Below are positions 52,704 through 64,000 of a stretch of DNA of 64,000 nucleotides, in pieces. Position 1 is the stretch's first letter. Each line of letters opens with the position of its first letter. A model generated the notes under the pieces. It saw nothing but the letters and a program-made list of their open reading frames with translations, was not told the DNA's origin and did not search any database. The position numbers and the translations under genes are program-made. This DNA is from Gracilimonas mengyeensis (GTDB taxonomy: Bacteria; Bacteroidota; Rhodothermia; Balneolales; Balneolaceae), in contig NZ_FXTP01000002.1 of NCBI RefSeq assembly GCF_900182705.1, positions 124,001 through 188,000 of the forward strand, written 5' to 3'.

Positions 52704-54443
52704 TTAGTGAGCCGAGACTTTTTCTACGTCGATGTCTTCGGCGTGTCCATGACCATTATGGGAGTTTGCCAGCCCAAGCTGAAATTCTTCCATTGGTTTG
52801 TGATAGTCATATGGTCCATGAATTACTACCGGAGTGTGATCAAAGTTGTGCAGATCGGGAGGGGAGGTAGCTTGCCATTCCAGTCCACGGCTTCCCCATG
52901 GATTTGAAGGAGCTTTCTCTCCGCTCATCAGCGAACGGAACAAGTACCAGGCTATCAATAAAAAGCCAACGCCGAGGATGTACGATCCAAGGGTGGATGT
53001 TTGATGGAAAATGGTGAACTGATCGATGTAGTTGTAATAACGACGTGGCATCCCTTGCGAACCCATAATGAATTGGGGCAGGAAGGTCATGTTAAAGCCG
53101 ATGAAAATTAGCGCGGCTCCAATCTTAGCCTGGAACTCATTGTACATCTTACCCGTCATTTTTGGCCACCAGTAGTGGATACCGGCCAGGAGGGCAATCA
53201 GCGTTCCGCCCATCATCACATAGTGGAAGTGAGCCACTACGTAGTAGGTGTCGTGCAAGTGGATATCAGCGGCCAGAGAACCCAGCATAATACCGGTGAA
53301 ACCACCAATCGAGAATAGGAACAGGAAGATGAATACATAAATCATCGGGGTCTTCATCTCGATAGAACCTTTGTATAAGGTTGCCACCCAGTTCAAAATC
53401 TTAATACCGGTTGGAATTCCTACCAGGAAGGTGAGGAATGAGAAAATGGTGGTAGCAACGCCACTTTGGCCAGAGGTAAACATGTGGTGTCCCCAAACCA
53501 GGAAGCCGATAAAGGCAATGGCAAGGGAGGACAAGGCAATAGCCCAGTATCCAAAAATGTGTTTCTTGGAGAAGGTGGTAATCACTTCAGAAATAATACC
53601 GAAGCCCGGTACAATCATGATATATACCGCAGGGTGTGAATAGAACCAGAAAAAGTGCTGGAATAAAATCGGGTCACCGCCCATAGAGGCATCAAAGATT
53701 CCCATTCCAAGCACACGCTCCATAGTTAGCAGCAACAGGGTAATAGCTAATACCGGAGTAGCCAGAATCTGAATGATACTGGTGGCATACAAGGCCCATA
53801 GGTTCAATGGCAACTTGCCCCAGGTGATACCCGGTGCACGCATCTTGTGGATAGTGGCAATAAAGTTGGTTCCGGTTAAAATAGATGAGAACCCAAGTAT
53901 AAAGACGCCTAAAGTAACCCAGATAACGCTGGAGGTTGAATCGGTACTGTAAGGAGTGTAGAAAGTCCAGCCGGTATCTAAGCCATTGTTAGCCAGAGCA
54001 ATAAATGTAAAGACGGCACCAATCACGTAGATATAGAAACTGGTGAGGTTAAGTTTGGGGAAGGCTACATCCTTGGCTCCCAATTGCATAGGCAATATGA
54101 AGTTGCCAAGGGCGGCTGGAATGGAGGGGACCAGTACAAAAAATACCATAATGGCCCCGTGCAGTGTGAAAAACTGATTGTAAGTGTCAGCTTCAATAAA
54201 GGTTTTAGCTGGTGTTAGCAGCTCGGTACGTAGTAACAGGGCAAGAGCTCCGCCCAGTAGAAAGAAAAATGTTACCGAACCCAAATACATCAGGCCAATT
54301 TTCTTATGGTCAACGGTAGTTAACCAAGACCACAGACCCTTCTCTTCGGTCAGGTAGGTTTTCTTAGGATTTTCAGACGGTTTATAGCGCTTTACCTGTA
54401 GGGTCTTCATATTCCCTGAGGGTGATGCTTCAGCAGTTGCCAT
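52704..54443 (-). CDS. ctaD: Cytochrome c oxidase subunit I (caa3 type)
   Basis: A 579-residue catalytic subunit that reduces O2 to water at the haem a3-CuB centre and pumps protons. It has about 12-13 membrane helices. The haem ligand HGAIMVFF, the CuB/Tyr segment [21 protein letters not shown], the CuB ligand pair WGHHMFTSG and the haem-binding [17 protein letters not shown] are all intact. The Tyr of YSHPAVY is the covalently linked residue of A-type oxidases. It starts right at the end of subunit II, one base apart. Residues after about 500 form a soluble tail with His-rich [14 protein letters not shown]. Confidence 0.97.
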   Translation of the reverse strand: MATAEASPSGNMKTLQVKRYKPSENPKKTYLTEEKGLWSWLTTVDHKKIGLMYLGSVTFFFLLGGALALLLRTELLTPAKTFIEADTYNQFFTLHGAIMVFFVLVPSIPAALGNFILPMQLGAKDVAFPKLNLTSFYIYVIGAVFTFIALANNGLDTGWTFYTPYSTDSTSSVIWVTLGVFILGFSSILTGTNFIATIHKMRAPGITWGKLPLNLWALYATSIIQILATPVLAITLLLLTMERVLGMGIFDASMGGDPILFQHFFWFYSHPAVYIMIVPGFGIISEVITTFSKKHIFGYWAIALSSLAIAFIGFLVWGHHMFTSGQSGVATTIFSFLTFLVGIPTGIKILNWVATLYKGSIEMKTPMIYVFIFLFLFSIGGFTGIMLGSLAADIHLHDTYYVVAHFHYVMMGGTLIALLAGIHYWWPKMTGKMYNEFQAKIGAALIFIGFNMTFLPQFIMGSQGMPRRYYNYIDQFTIFHQTSTLGSYILGVGFLLIAWYLFRSLMSGEKAPSNPWGSRGLEWQATSPPDLHNFDHTPVVIHGPYDYHKPMEEFQLGLANSHNGHGHAEDIDVEKVSAH

Positions 54444-54444
54444 A

Positions 54445-55389
54445 TTATTCTTCTAAAGTTTTTATGTATTCAATAATGTCGGAAATGTCATCGTCACTCA
54501 AACGGCCCTCATAGCTGACCATTTGGTTTTGGTAGCCTTCAACAATCTTGGCCCCGGGATCGAGAATGGACTCACGAATGTAGTTTTCATCAGCTGTGAT
54601 CGTAGATCCGTCACTCATTGTTTCTTCACGTCCGTATAAGCCCTGGAAAGAAGGACCGATTTTTTGGGAACCATCCACAGAGTGGCAGGTTACACAGCCT
54701 TGGAGGGTAATGAGGTTTTCGCCGCGTTCAGCAGGAGTTCCGCCTCCACCTGAGCTTTGTTCAGATAGCCAGTTTTCAAAATCTTCCGGGGTATGTACTA
54801 TTACTTTGGCAAGCATGTCAGAGTGGGAGGTACCACAATACTCAGTACAAAATACCTGTGACTCGCCGGCTTCCTCTGCCTGGAACCAAACGTAGGTGTA
54901 TCGGTTTGGCAGTACATCCTGCTTAATCCGGTAATCCGGTACAAAAAAGGAATGGATAACATCCTCTGAACGCATCACAAGTTTTACGGGTTGCCCGGCG
55001 GGTACGTGCACTTCGTTACCAACCTGGGCACCATTTTCATACGAAAAAGTCCAGCCCCACTTGTAAGCAGAAACCTGGATTTCATACGCATTATCCGGTA
55101 CGGATTTGAGATTAAGCCAACCTTTATATCCCCAGCCAAACACGATAAACACCAAGAGCAGCGGTATAACCGACCAGGTGATTTCCAGTTTGTTATTGTG
55201 AGTGATTAAAGGGGTTTTATCATCGTCTGATCTACGCCGGTATTTGATGGCGAAATAAATCATGGCGACGGTAACACCGGCCAAAATGATGAAACTGACG
55301 ATGTGGATGAAACCCATCAGCGCATCGGTAGTAGCCCCCGTCATCGGAGATTTAAGCTCCGGGAGCATAAAGTCGAATAAACTGCCCAT
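54445..55389 (-). CDS. ctaC: Cytochrome c oxidase subunit II with fused cytochrome c
   Basis: A 314-residue subunit that takes electrons from c-type cytochromes. There are two N-terminal helices (about 28-48 and 72-92). The CuA domain has ligands His146, Cys181, Glu183, Cys185, His189 and Met192 ([14 protein letters not shown]), all present. After a Gly-rich linker (about 211-218) comes a cytochrome c domain with CVTCH (232-236) and an axial Met near 288, which defines the caa3 type. This domain closely resembles the second haem domain of ActE in the same cluster. No lipobox is seen. Confidence 0.96.
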   Translation of the reverse strand: MGSLFDFMLPELKSPMTGATTDALMGFIHIVSFIILAGVTVAMIYFAIKYRRRSDDDKTPLITHNNKLEITWSVIPLLLVFIVFGWGYKGWLNLKSVPDNAYEIQVSAYKWGWTFSYENGAQVGNEVHVPAGQPVKLVMRSEDVIHSFFVPDYRIKQDVLPNRYTYVWFQAEEAGESQVFCTEYCGTSHSDMLAKVIVHTPEDFENWLSEQSSGGGGTPAERGENLITLQGCVTCHSVDGSQKIGPSFQGLYGREETMSDGSTITADENYIRESILDPGAKIVEGYQNQMVSYEGRLSDDDISDIIEYIKTLEE

Positions 55390-55401
55390 TATGTAGTGAA
55401 T

Positions 55402-56223
55402 TCAGTTATTAAGATTGGATTTTCTTCGTTTTTCTCGAAGCCATAGCATACCAAGGAATATACCGAGAATAATCAGCGTAGCCAAGCCGCCCAGCTTCAT
55501 AATATTGATCGCAACCGGAGCATAACTTCCGGATTCGGGATCATATTGGTAGCAATACATCACCACTTTATCGATGGTACTGCCAATATTGCCGTCCGCC
55601 GCTTCGTAGAGAGCGTTACGAACGTTAAATTCATCGTAGGAAATACCGTATAAGTACCGGGTTATTTTTCCCTCGGGACTCAGGAGCATAATAGCCGCTG
55701 AATGGGCATATTCTCCAGTTTCTTGTATTTCTTTGTATTGAAAACCAACTGATTGAACCACCTTGTCGATTTGGGATTTCTTGCCGGTTAAAAAATGCCA
55801 GCTGTCCCGTTCGCTTTCGGTCAGGTTTTTCAGATAGTTTTGTTTTGATGTTCTAGCCAGCGTTGCATCCTCTTGAGGATCAATACTGAACGAAATAACA
55901 ACAAAGTCTTTGCCGGGTTTCCAGCTTAAATCATTCACCACATTTATCACACCGTCAATCACCAGGCCGCAAAGCATGGGACAGTCATAATAAAGGGGAT
56001 TAAGCAGAACCGGTTTTCCTTCCTCCAACAAATCGCCTAAACGTACAGAATCACCTTCCGAGGTTGCAAATACAGCATCCAAGGGGATGGTCTCTCCAAG
56101 GTTTTCATCAATGCCGAGCTCTTGCAGCGCATCCGGCTGTTCACGGTTTAACTGCGCTTGTGCAGCTTGTGAAGTCAGAAGCACTGTGAGCCCAACAACT
56201 GCTAACAGTGCAAAGCGTCTCAT
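55402..56223 (-). CDS. SCO1/SenC copper-delivery protein
   Basis: A 273-residue copper chaperone that inserts copper into the CuA site of subunit II. Signal or anchor segment 1-23. A thioredoxin-like fold has the copper motif YYDCPMLCG (Cys81, Cys85) and the conserved His in EYAHSAAI (about 168), with VVISFSIDPQEDA between them. A second membrane segment is at about 245-262 near the C-terminus, so both ends may be anchored. The gene is adjacent to subunit II, supporting its role in oxidase assembly. Confidence 0.95.
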   Translation of the reverse strand: MRRFALLAVVGLTVLLTSQAAQAQLNREQPDALQELGIDENLGETIPLDAVFATSEGDSVRLGDLLEEGKPVLLNPLYYDCPMLCGLVIDGVINVVNDLSWKPGKDFVVISFSIDPQEDATLARTSKQNYLKNLTESERDSWHFLTGKKSQIDKVVQSVGFQYKEIQETGEYAHSAAIMLLSPEGKITRYLYGISYDEFNVRNALYEAADGNIGSTIDKVVMYCYQYDPESGSYAPVAINIMKLGGLATLIILGIFLGMLWLREKRRKSNLNN

Positions 56224-56230
56224 GTATTAT

Positions 56231-56761
56231 TTAGTCGACAGCTATTTTACTAATAGCGCTATCTATTGGGATTCTATAAATACCTTCTTCAATGTCTACT
56301 ACGCCAAAACTATTCAATTCTTCTTCCTGGCGTTCATACAAATCATTAACATCGGAAAAAACTGTTTGGTTCGAAACTTCCCGCTGTGCTTCAAACAAGC
56401 TGTATTGCGAGAAGAACACCAAACCAATCACAAAAATGATAACAAGTGCTGTACCAAAGGATGACCAGAAGATCAGCTTCTTATAATTGAGCTCATCACT
56501 CATTACTCCCTGGCTTACGGCCACTGCAAACTCATCATCTTCCGTAGCAATTTCTACGTCTTCGGCATCACTCTCTTCTTCATGGGCTGATTGTGCCGCA
56601 AAAATGCGAGCAGCATCCTCATGTAACTGAGCTGTCCAGGCAATCACCTGGTCTTCAGACAGGTCGTACTTTTCAGCAATCTTCTCAATTACGGTACGGC
56701 CTTGTGAAACAGCTTCGAGAGCAACTTTTGCTTTAAATTCTGAACTATACTTTTCTGACAT
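56231..56761 (-). CDS. Transposase-type HTH fused to a membrane domain
   Basis: A 176-residue protein not matching a known characterised family. Residues 1-50 (MSEKYSSEFKAKVALEAVSQGRTVIEKIAEKYDLSEDQVIAWTAQL) look like the N-terminal helix-turn-helix of IS3-type transposases. An acidic linker (57-80) leads to one membrane helix (97-118). After a short Gln/Glu-rich helix, the C-terminal segment FGVVDIEEGIYRIPIDSAISKI carries a GxxRIPIDxAI motif that I recall in small proteins of other oxidase clusters. It sits between actF and SCO with 7-12 base gaps, so it is cotranscribed. A possible assembly or anchoring factor; no transposase catalytic domain is present. Confidence 0.85.
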   Translation of the reverse strand: MSEKYSSEFKAKVALEAVSQGRTVIEKIAEKYDLSEDQVIAWTAQLHEDAARIFAAQSAHEEESDAEDVEIATEDDEFAVAVSQGVMSDELNYKKLIFWSSFGTALVIIFVIGLVFFSQYSLFEAQREVSNQTVFSDVNDLYERQEEELNSFGVVDIEEGIYRIPIDSAISKIAVD

Positions 56762-56773
56762 CGGTCAAATCAA

Positions 56774-57985
56774 TTATTGATGATAAGTTTTGGATAAACA
56801 ATCTTCGAGCTTCGGATCGTTCTTTGGCACCATATTGTGCTTTTTAAACGTTCTGAAGAATAATCCAAAGAAAATTCCTCCCAATCCAAGGAAGGCCGCA
56901 ATGTCCATCCAGCTGAAGTGGATGCCGTGATCATAAAAAGCGGGCATCGCAATCCAGTAAATTTCTGCAAAGTGAACAATCAGTACCAGGGCTGACACAA
57001 GGCCAAGCACGGTACGGTTTTTCTTGGCTTCCCGGTTCAACAAAACAATAAAAGGAAGCACAAAACGGAAAATGAGTAAGCTGTACGCAATGTATTGCCA
57101 GCCACCCTCCAAACGGTGGTAATACCACAGGGTCTCTTCAGGAAGGTTTGCATAATAGATCAATAAGAATTGGCTAAATGCGATGTAAGCGTAAAATACA
57201 GTGAATGCGAAGAACCATGCGCCAAGATCGTACACATGTACTTGTCGGATGGTTTCTTGCAGCAGGCCTTTGCGGTGCAGGTAAAACACGGTAAGAATCA
57301 TAACCGCCCAGAAAGCCTGGAAGCTCATGGCGAAAAAGTACACGCCAAACATGGTAGAGAACCAGTGTGGATCCAGAGACATCAACCAGTCAAAGCTTGC
57401 AAAAGCAACGGTAAAGGCAAATAACAGGATGCCTGGTGCACTGAACTTTCGTAGCAGGGAAGTAAGTCCCCAGTCGTTGGTTCTGTCCATCTTAACAGAC
57501 ACTTGATGGAGTTTATATCCTAAAAAGCCCCAGATGGCGAAATAGATGAACTGACGAATTACAAAAAAGGTAGAGTTCAGGTAGGCGGATTTACCACTGA
57601 TAATCTTGTCGTACTCTTCGGTGCCGTATTCCAATAATTCAGGATGACTCCAGTGGAACAGGTTATGAATACCTAAAATGATAGGCAGTACAAAGATAGC
57701 CCATATCCAAAGGTTTGAGAAGAAAGACTCGGATATCCGGCGAACTACTACGCCCCAGCTGCTGCGTGTTATGTGATGTAACATCACCATAAGAAGAGCG
57801 GCCAGTGCAATACCGGTAAAAAAGACAAAACTAACCAGGTACGAGAAAAAGAACTGGTCGGCATCCAGGAAATAGCCGATAATAGTGGCAATTAAGCCTG
57901 CGGCACCCAATCCAAACAGGGCGCGCGGAACTTTGCTGTCGGCTGGAAATTGTAAAGAATCTGTAATTGTAGGCTTATGACTCAT
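56774..57985 (-). CDS. actF: Alternative complex III subunit ActF
   Basis: A 403-residue integral membrane subunit of quinol:cytochrome c oxidoreductase. Roughly ten hydrophobic segments are present (for example SYLVSFVFFTGIALAALLMVMLHHIT, SNLWIWAIFVLPIILGIHNLFHW, FFVIRQFIYFAIWGFLGYKLH, ILLFAFTVAFASFDWLMSLDPHWFSTMFGVYFF). The LMSLDPHWFSTMFGVYFFAMSF block is characteristic of ActF, a NrfD-related quinol-side subunit paired with ActC. The conserved His residues likely sit near the quinol site. Gene order after actE is as in Rhodothermus. Confidence 0.93.
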   Translation of the reverse strand: MSHKPTITDSLQFPADSKVPRALFGLGAAGLIATIIGYFLDADQFFFSYLVSFVFFTGIALAALLMVMLHHITRSSWGVVVRRISESFFSNLWIWAIFVLPIILGIHNLFHWSHPELLEYGTEEYDKIISGKSAYLNSTFFVIRQFIYFAIWGFLGYKLHQVSVKMDRTNDWGLTSLLRKFSAPGILLFAFTVAFASFDWLMSLDPHWFSTMFGVYFFAMSFQAFWAVMILTVFYLHRKGLLQETIRQVHVYDLGAWFFAFTVFYAYIAFSQFLLIYYANLPEETLWYYHRLEGGWQYIAYSLLIFRFVLPFIVLLNREAKKNRTVLGLVSALVLIVHFAEIYWIAMPAFYDHGIHFSWMDIAAFLGLGGIFFGLFFRTFKKHNMVPKNDPKLEDCLSKTYHQ

Positions 57986-58010
57986 TGTGTAAGTGTATTA
58001 AGCAAAGTTC

Positions 58011-59039
58011 TTAGTTATTAAGATTTTCGATGTACAGGATAATGGACTCAATCTCTTGCTCTGAAAGATAGCTGTAGGAGGCCATAACACCCTGTTCAAA
58101 ATCTACAGGTTTCTTGGCTTCGGGGGAAACTATCGATTCGCGAATGTAGTCTTCATCTTTGGTTACAGTGATGGTTTCGCCTTCAGCTGTCACTACCTCG
58201 CCAACACTGCCAAATAATCCTGCCCAAGTAGGTCCAATTCCGGAAGAACCGTCTTCGCTGTGGCAAGTACCGCAGGCATTTGCGGTGATAGCTTCTTTAC
58301 CCATTTCTATAGATGGTTCGGCGCTTCCGGCACTATCTTGCTTAGCTGCTGCAGCAGAATCGGCTGCAGCCTGCTTTTCTCTAAATTCTGCCTGCATTTC
58401 AGAAAGGTCTACATCATATTGATTCATTTCGGCTTCAGGCACGTTTTGGCTGGCCTGTAACGCTCTGATGTAACCAACAATAGCCCAGCGGTCTTTAGGT
58501 GCAATCTGCGTTGCATACGAAGGCATCGTTCGTACACCGCTGTAGATAGCATCGTATAGCTGGCCGTCTGGTAAATCAAGAATTCTTTGGTCGTGATAGG
58601 AAGGAGCAGGTACATATCCGTAGTTACCTTCCATGATTACTCCGTTGCCGGCTCCGCCTTTACCGTGGCAAGGCATACAGTACACTTCGTAGCGGTCTTT
58701 ACCGCGGTAGAGAAATGATTTTGTGAGCTCAACGGGGATATAGTCAATGTAATCGCCGTTCTCGTCAACGCCTTCGTAATAGGCACGATCGGTTTTGGCG
58801 TAACCGCGGGCAACCGTCCCTTCAACCGGGGCACGCATAGAGCGTCCATCTGCAAAGAAGTTGTTTTCTTCCTGTGCTTCCATGCGAGGCTGCTGATCCA
58901 TGTTCATATTGGGATGAACAGGGGGCTTGTCGGAAAGTTGTCCCTGGCAGGCCGTAAGCCCAAGACCGAGCGCAACAATACCGGCAAGTTTAAACATTCC
59001 TTTAATCTTCATTCCTGGAAATGATATGTAGGTATTCAT
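58011..59039 (-). CDS. actE: Alternative complex III cytochrome c subunit ActE (two haems)
   Basis: A 342-residue lipoprotein cytochrome. The ATG at 59037-59039 sits one base beyond the actD stop; a longer in-frame start inside actD is less likely. Lipobox LTAC with Cys31. The first haem site is CMPCH (121-125) with axial-type Met at TMPSYA (172). The second, CGTCH (256-260), is in an extra C-terminal domain joined by an Ala/Lys/Asp-rich linker (216-245). That extra domain matches the cytochrome domain of subunit II (IGPTWAGLFG, YIRESI, PEAK). As far as I recall, Rhodothermus ActE has one haem, so this one is extended. Confidence 0.93.
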   Translation of the reverse strand: MNTYISFPGMKIKGMFKLAGIVALGLGLTACQGQLSDKPPVHPNMNMDQQPRMEAQEENNFFADGRSMRAPVEGTVARGYAKTDRAYYEGVDENGDYIDYIPVELTKSFLYRGKDRYEVYCMPCHGKGGAGNGVIMEGNYGYVPAPSYHDQRILDLPDGQLYDAIYSGVRTMPSYATQIAPKDRWAIVGYIRALQASQNVPEAEMNQYDVDLSEMQAEFREKQAAADSAAAAKQDSAGSAEPSIEMGKEAITANACGTCHSEDGSSGIGPTWAGLFGSVGEVVTAEGETITVTKDEDYIRESIVSPEAKKPVDFEQGVMASYSYLSEQEIESIILYIENLNN

Positions 59040-59040
59040 G

Positions 59041-59586
59041 TTAGTCATATACTTCCTCGATGTGGGTAGCACCGGCTTCTTCAAATAATGCTTTGACTTT
59101 CTCAGTCTCAAACAGCTTGTCGTCTGCTTCAATGCAGGCAAAAAAGCCATCGTCGGTTACTTTTTTAAATCTTTTTGAATTGAATAGCGGGTTGTGAAGT
59201 TTTGGCAGGCCGTTCAGGAAAAACATCCCGAAAACAGCGCCAAAAGCTGAAAGCAACACCGTTAGCTCAAAAGTAATGGGCACCCATGCCGGAGCATTTA
59301 AAAAGGGTTTACCACTAATATTGATAGGATAATCCACTACTGACATGAAATACATCATGGCAATAGCACCGGTAAATCCTACAAGCCCATGGCCAAGTAC
59401 AATCCAGCCCAGTTTTGATTTTTCCAACTTCATAGCCTTATCCATTCCATGAATAGGGAAGGGGCTGAAAGTATCAAATTGCTTATAGCCGGATTCGGAC
59501 ATGACTTTAGCCACGTCTGTTAACTCCTTGGGGTTTTTAAATTCGGCGAGTATGCCGTGTAATTCTTTTTCTTCAGTCGTACTCAT
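59041..59586 (-). CDS. actD: Alternative complex III subunit ActD (DUF3341)
   Basis: A 181-residue subunit with two membrane helices (about 60-82 and 101-124) and soluble ends. The segments KVMSESGYKQFDTFSPFPIHGMDKAMKL and PKLHNPLFNSKRFKKVTDDGFFACIEA are typical of ActD. It carries no haem or metal site and is thought to help hold the peripheral subunits to the membrane part. It is positioned between actC (8 bases) and actE (1 base). Confidence 0.95.
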   Translation of the reverse strand: MSTTEEKELHGILAEFKNPKELTDVAKVMSESGYKQFDTFSPFPIHGMDKAMKLEKSKLGWIVLGHGLVGFTGAIAMMYFMSVVDYPINISGKPFLNAPAWVPITFELTVLLSAFGAVFGMFFLNGLPKLHNPLFNSKRFKKVTDDGFFACIEADDKLFETEKVKALFEEAGATHIEEVYD

Positions 59587-59594
59587 AATCTTTC

Positions 59595-61022
59595 TTATAC
59601 CTTCTCTGGTTGAGGTTCAGGTACTTCTACTTTCGGTTCGTGGAATTCACCGGTTTCCTCATCATAGTTATGAGGATCGCCCAATGGGATTACCGCCTTA
59701 ACTTCGGCGAGAGCAATCATAGGCAGGAAGCGCAGGAACAAGAGGAACATGGTAAAGAACAGTCCGAATGTGCCTACGTAAGTCAACACGTCCCAGATGG
59801 TTGGTGAGAAATAATCCCAGCTGGAAGGTAAATAGTCATTTGCCAGTGAAGTTACGGTAATTACAAAACGCTCAAACCACATACCGATGTTCACTACAAT
59901 AGAAATAAAGAAGGTAAAGCCTACACTACGGCGTAATTTCTTGGACCAGAAGAACTGGGGAGAAAGCACGTTACAAGTCATCATAATCCAGTAAGCCCAG
60001 GCGTAAGGTCCGGTAGCACGCAAAATAAAGATGGCTTTTTCATATTCAACGCCACTGTACCAGGCGATGAAGAACTCCATCATGTAAGCAAAGCCTACCA
60101 TAGAGCCGGTAACCAGGATCACAATATTCATTTTCTCCATGTGATCGTCGGTCATAATGTCTTTCATGCCGTAGATCTTACGAGCGATAATCATCAGCGT
60201 AAGCACCATGGCGAAACCGGAAAAAACAGCACCGGCAACAAAGTAGGGAGGGAAAATGGTGGTGTGCCAGCCGGGAATCATGGAAACGGCAAAGTCAAAA
60301 GATACAATGGTGTGTACTGAAAGTACCAGTGGAGTAGCCAGACCGGCCAGAATCATATAAGCTTTTTCATAATTCCACCAGTGACGGTTGCTACCGGTCC
60401 ATCCCAGCGAGAAAATACCGTAAGCTACTTTTCGAATCTTGTCGGTAGCGCGGTCACGGATAGTGGCAAGGTCAGGAACCAGGCCTACATACCAGAATAG
60501 CAGTGAAACGGTGAAATAGGTGGAAACCGCAAACACATCCCAAAGCAGGGGAGAGTTAAAGTTGGGCCACATGGCCATTTGATTGGGGATGGGGAATACC
60601 CAGTAAATCACCCAAATACGACCTACGTGAATGGCGGGAAATACCCCGGCACACATTACGGCAAAAATGGTCATAGCTTCCGCAAAACGGTTAATGGCGG
60701 TACGCCAGTCTTGGCGGAAGAGGAACAGGATAGCGGAAATCAAGGTTCCGGCGTGGCCGATACCAACCCACCATACAAAGTTAATAATGGCCCATCCCCA
60801 GCCTACAGGGTTATTTAGTCCCCATATTCCGGTTCCTTCCCAAATCAAATATCCAATAGCTACTACCATAAGCATCAGCAGTGCATTGGCCCCAATCATG
60901 GCTACATACCATGCTTTGGGAGTGGGTCGTAAATTTATATCAGTAACCAGTCGTGTTAGGCTCGAAAAATCGTGATCGCCTTTTACAAGAGCGGGTTCCG
61001 GTACGTATTGGTATTTACTCAT
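59595..61022 (-). CDS. actC: Alternative complex III subunit ActC (NrfD-like)
   Basis: A 475-residue integral membrane subunit of the PSRC/NrfD family with about ten helices, forming the quinol-oxidising membrane core together with ActF. Marks include [73 protein letters not shown] and [63 protein letters not shown]. The His residues in GIGHAG and the HT of [10 protein letters not shown] are those usually placed near quinol. It lies 27 bases behind actB. Confidence 0.96.
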   Translation of the reverse strand: MSKYQYVPEPALVKGDHDFSSLTRLVTDINLRPTPKAWYVAMIGANALLMLMVVAIGYLIWEGTGIWGLNNPVGWGWAIINFVWWVGIGHAGTLISAILFLFRQDWRTAINRFAEAMTIFAVMCAGVFPAIHVGRIWVIYWVFPIPNQMAMWPNFNSPLLWDVFAVSTYFTVSLLFWYVGLVPDLATIRDRATDKIRKVAYGIFSLGWTGSNRHWWNYEKAYMILAGLATPLVLSVHTIVSFDFAVSMIPGWHTTIFPPYFVAGAVFSGFAMVLTLMIIARKIYGMKDIMTDDHMEKMNIVILVTGSMVGFAYMMEFFIAWYSGVEYEKAIFILRATGPYAWAYWIMMTCNVLSPQFFWSKKLRRSVGFTFFISIVVNIGMWFERFVITVTSLANDYLPSSWDYFSPTIWDVLTYVGTFGLFFTMFLLFLRFLPMIALAEVKAVIPLGDPHNYDEETGEFHEPKVEVPEPQPEKV

Positions 61023-61049
61023 CTTTTGGTTCTGTTCCTGATTAATATC

Positions 61050-64000
<2,951 letters not shown>

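Noticed and set aside
56231-56380. A broken insertion sequence next to SCO
   Set aside because: Only an HTH-like N-terminus is present, in frame with a complete membrane protein in a tight operon; no inverted repeats or DDE remnants.

Overview
The window looks like chromosomal DNA of a Bacteroidota-group bacterium, most probably of the Balneolota/Rhodothermota branch. The evidence is an alternative complex III plus caa3 oxidase cluster like that of Rhodothermus, SusC/SusD and CarboxypepD-type TonB receptors, a type IX secretion sorting tail (NYPNPFNPTT type), TAnnTTTG promoter elements, a Bacteroidota-type AccD without zinc cysteines, a Hc1-like histone protein and an FtsH/ExbB-ExbD-ExbD core. 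I assigned the phylum by recognition of families, not by any search.

Layout. 1-1450: proS (minus, runs off the left edge). 1451-2300: a repeat-rich spacer, then a CAT-anticodon tRNA with promoter and terminator. 2300-3510: small accessory genes, namely a DUF4160/DUF2442 pair enclosed by a duplicated copy of the tRNA terminator, and a RelE/Phd-YefM toxin-antitoxin pair with a four-site operator. 3542-7157 (minus): an outer-membrane protein, an S9 peptidase and a LuxR-type regulator whose receiver lacks the phospho-acceptor Asp. 7158-8020: a spacer packed with hairpins. 8021-14620 (plus): accD, a DPP-IV-like peptidase, obg, dprA and a GAF histidine kinase. 14733-15878 (minus): a baeRF7-type protein. 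16160-25254 (plus): a giant outer-membrane protein, exbB, a small membrane protein, two exbD, thiL and ftsH. 25392-31244 (plus): a TonB receptor and a T9SS-secreted protein built of two long tandem repeats. 31602-39145 (plus): a UMF1-type MFS transporter, a histone-H1-like protein, two bPH2 membrane proteins, a DegT aminotransferase, a BatA/B-type VWA protein, a cupin mannose-6-phosphate isomerase-like protein and a HAD phosphatase. 39341-43654 (minus): a DUF4175 coiled-coil protein and an MBL-fold hydrolase. 44337-51212 (minus): a SusC-SusD-metallophosphoesterase locus. 51645-64000 (minus): one respiratory supercluster, actB-actC-actD-actE-actF, an HTH/membrane protein, SCO, and caa3 oxidase subunits II, I, III and IV.

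How the parts work together. The right-hand 12 kb encodes an electron path from quinol through alternative complex III and c-type haems to the caa3 oxidase, with a SCO copper chaperone embedded in it. ExbB/ExbD are the energisers expected to drive the TonB receptors and SusC protein in the same window. The SusCD locus probably imports products released by its own secreted phosphoesterase. The most unusual item in the supercluster is the 176-residue protein that joins a transposase-like HTH domain to a membrane anchor. Other points to look at are the terminator-flanked DUF4160/DUF2442 cassette, the Asp-less response regulator, the two-haem ActE, and several structured intergenic regions.
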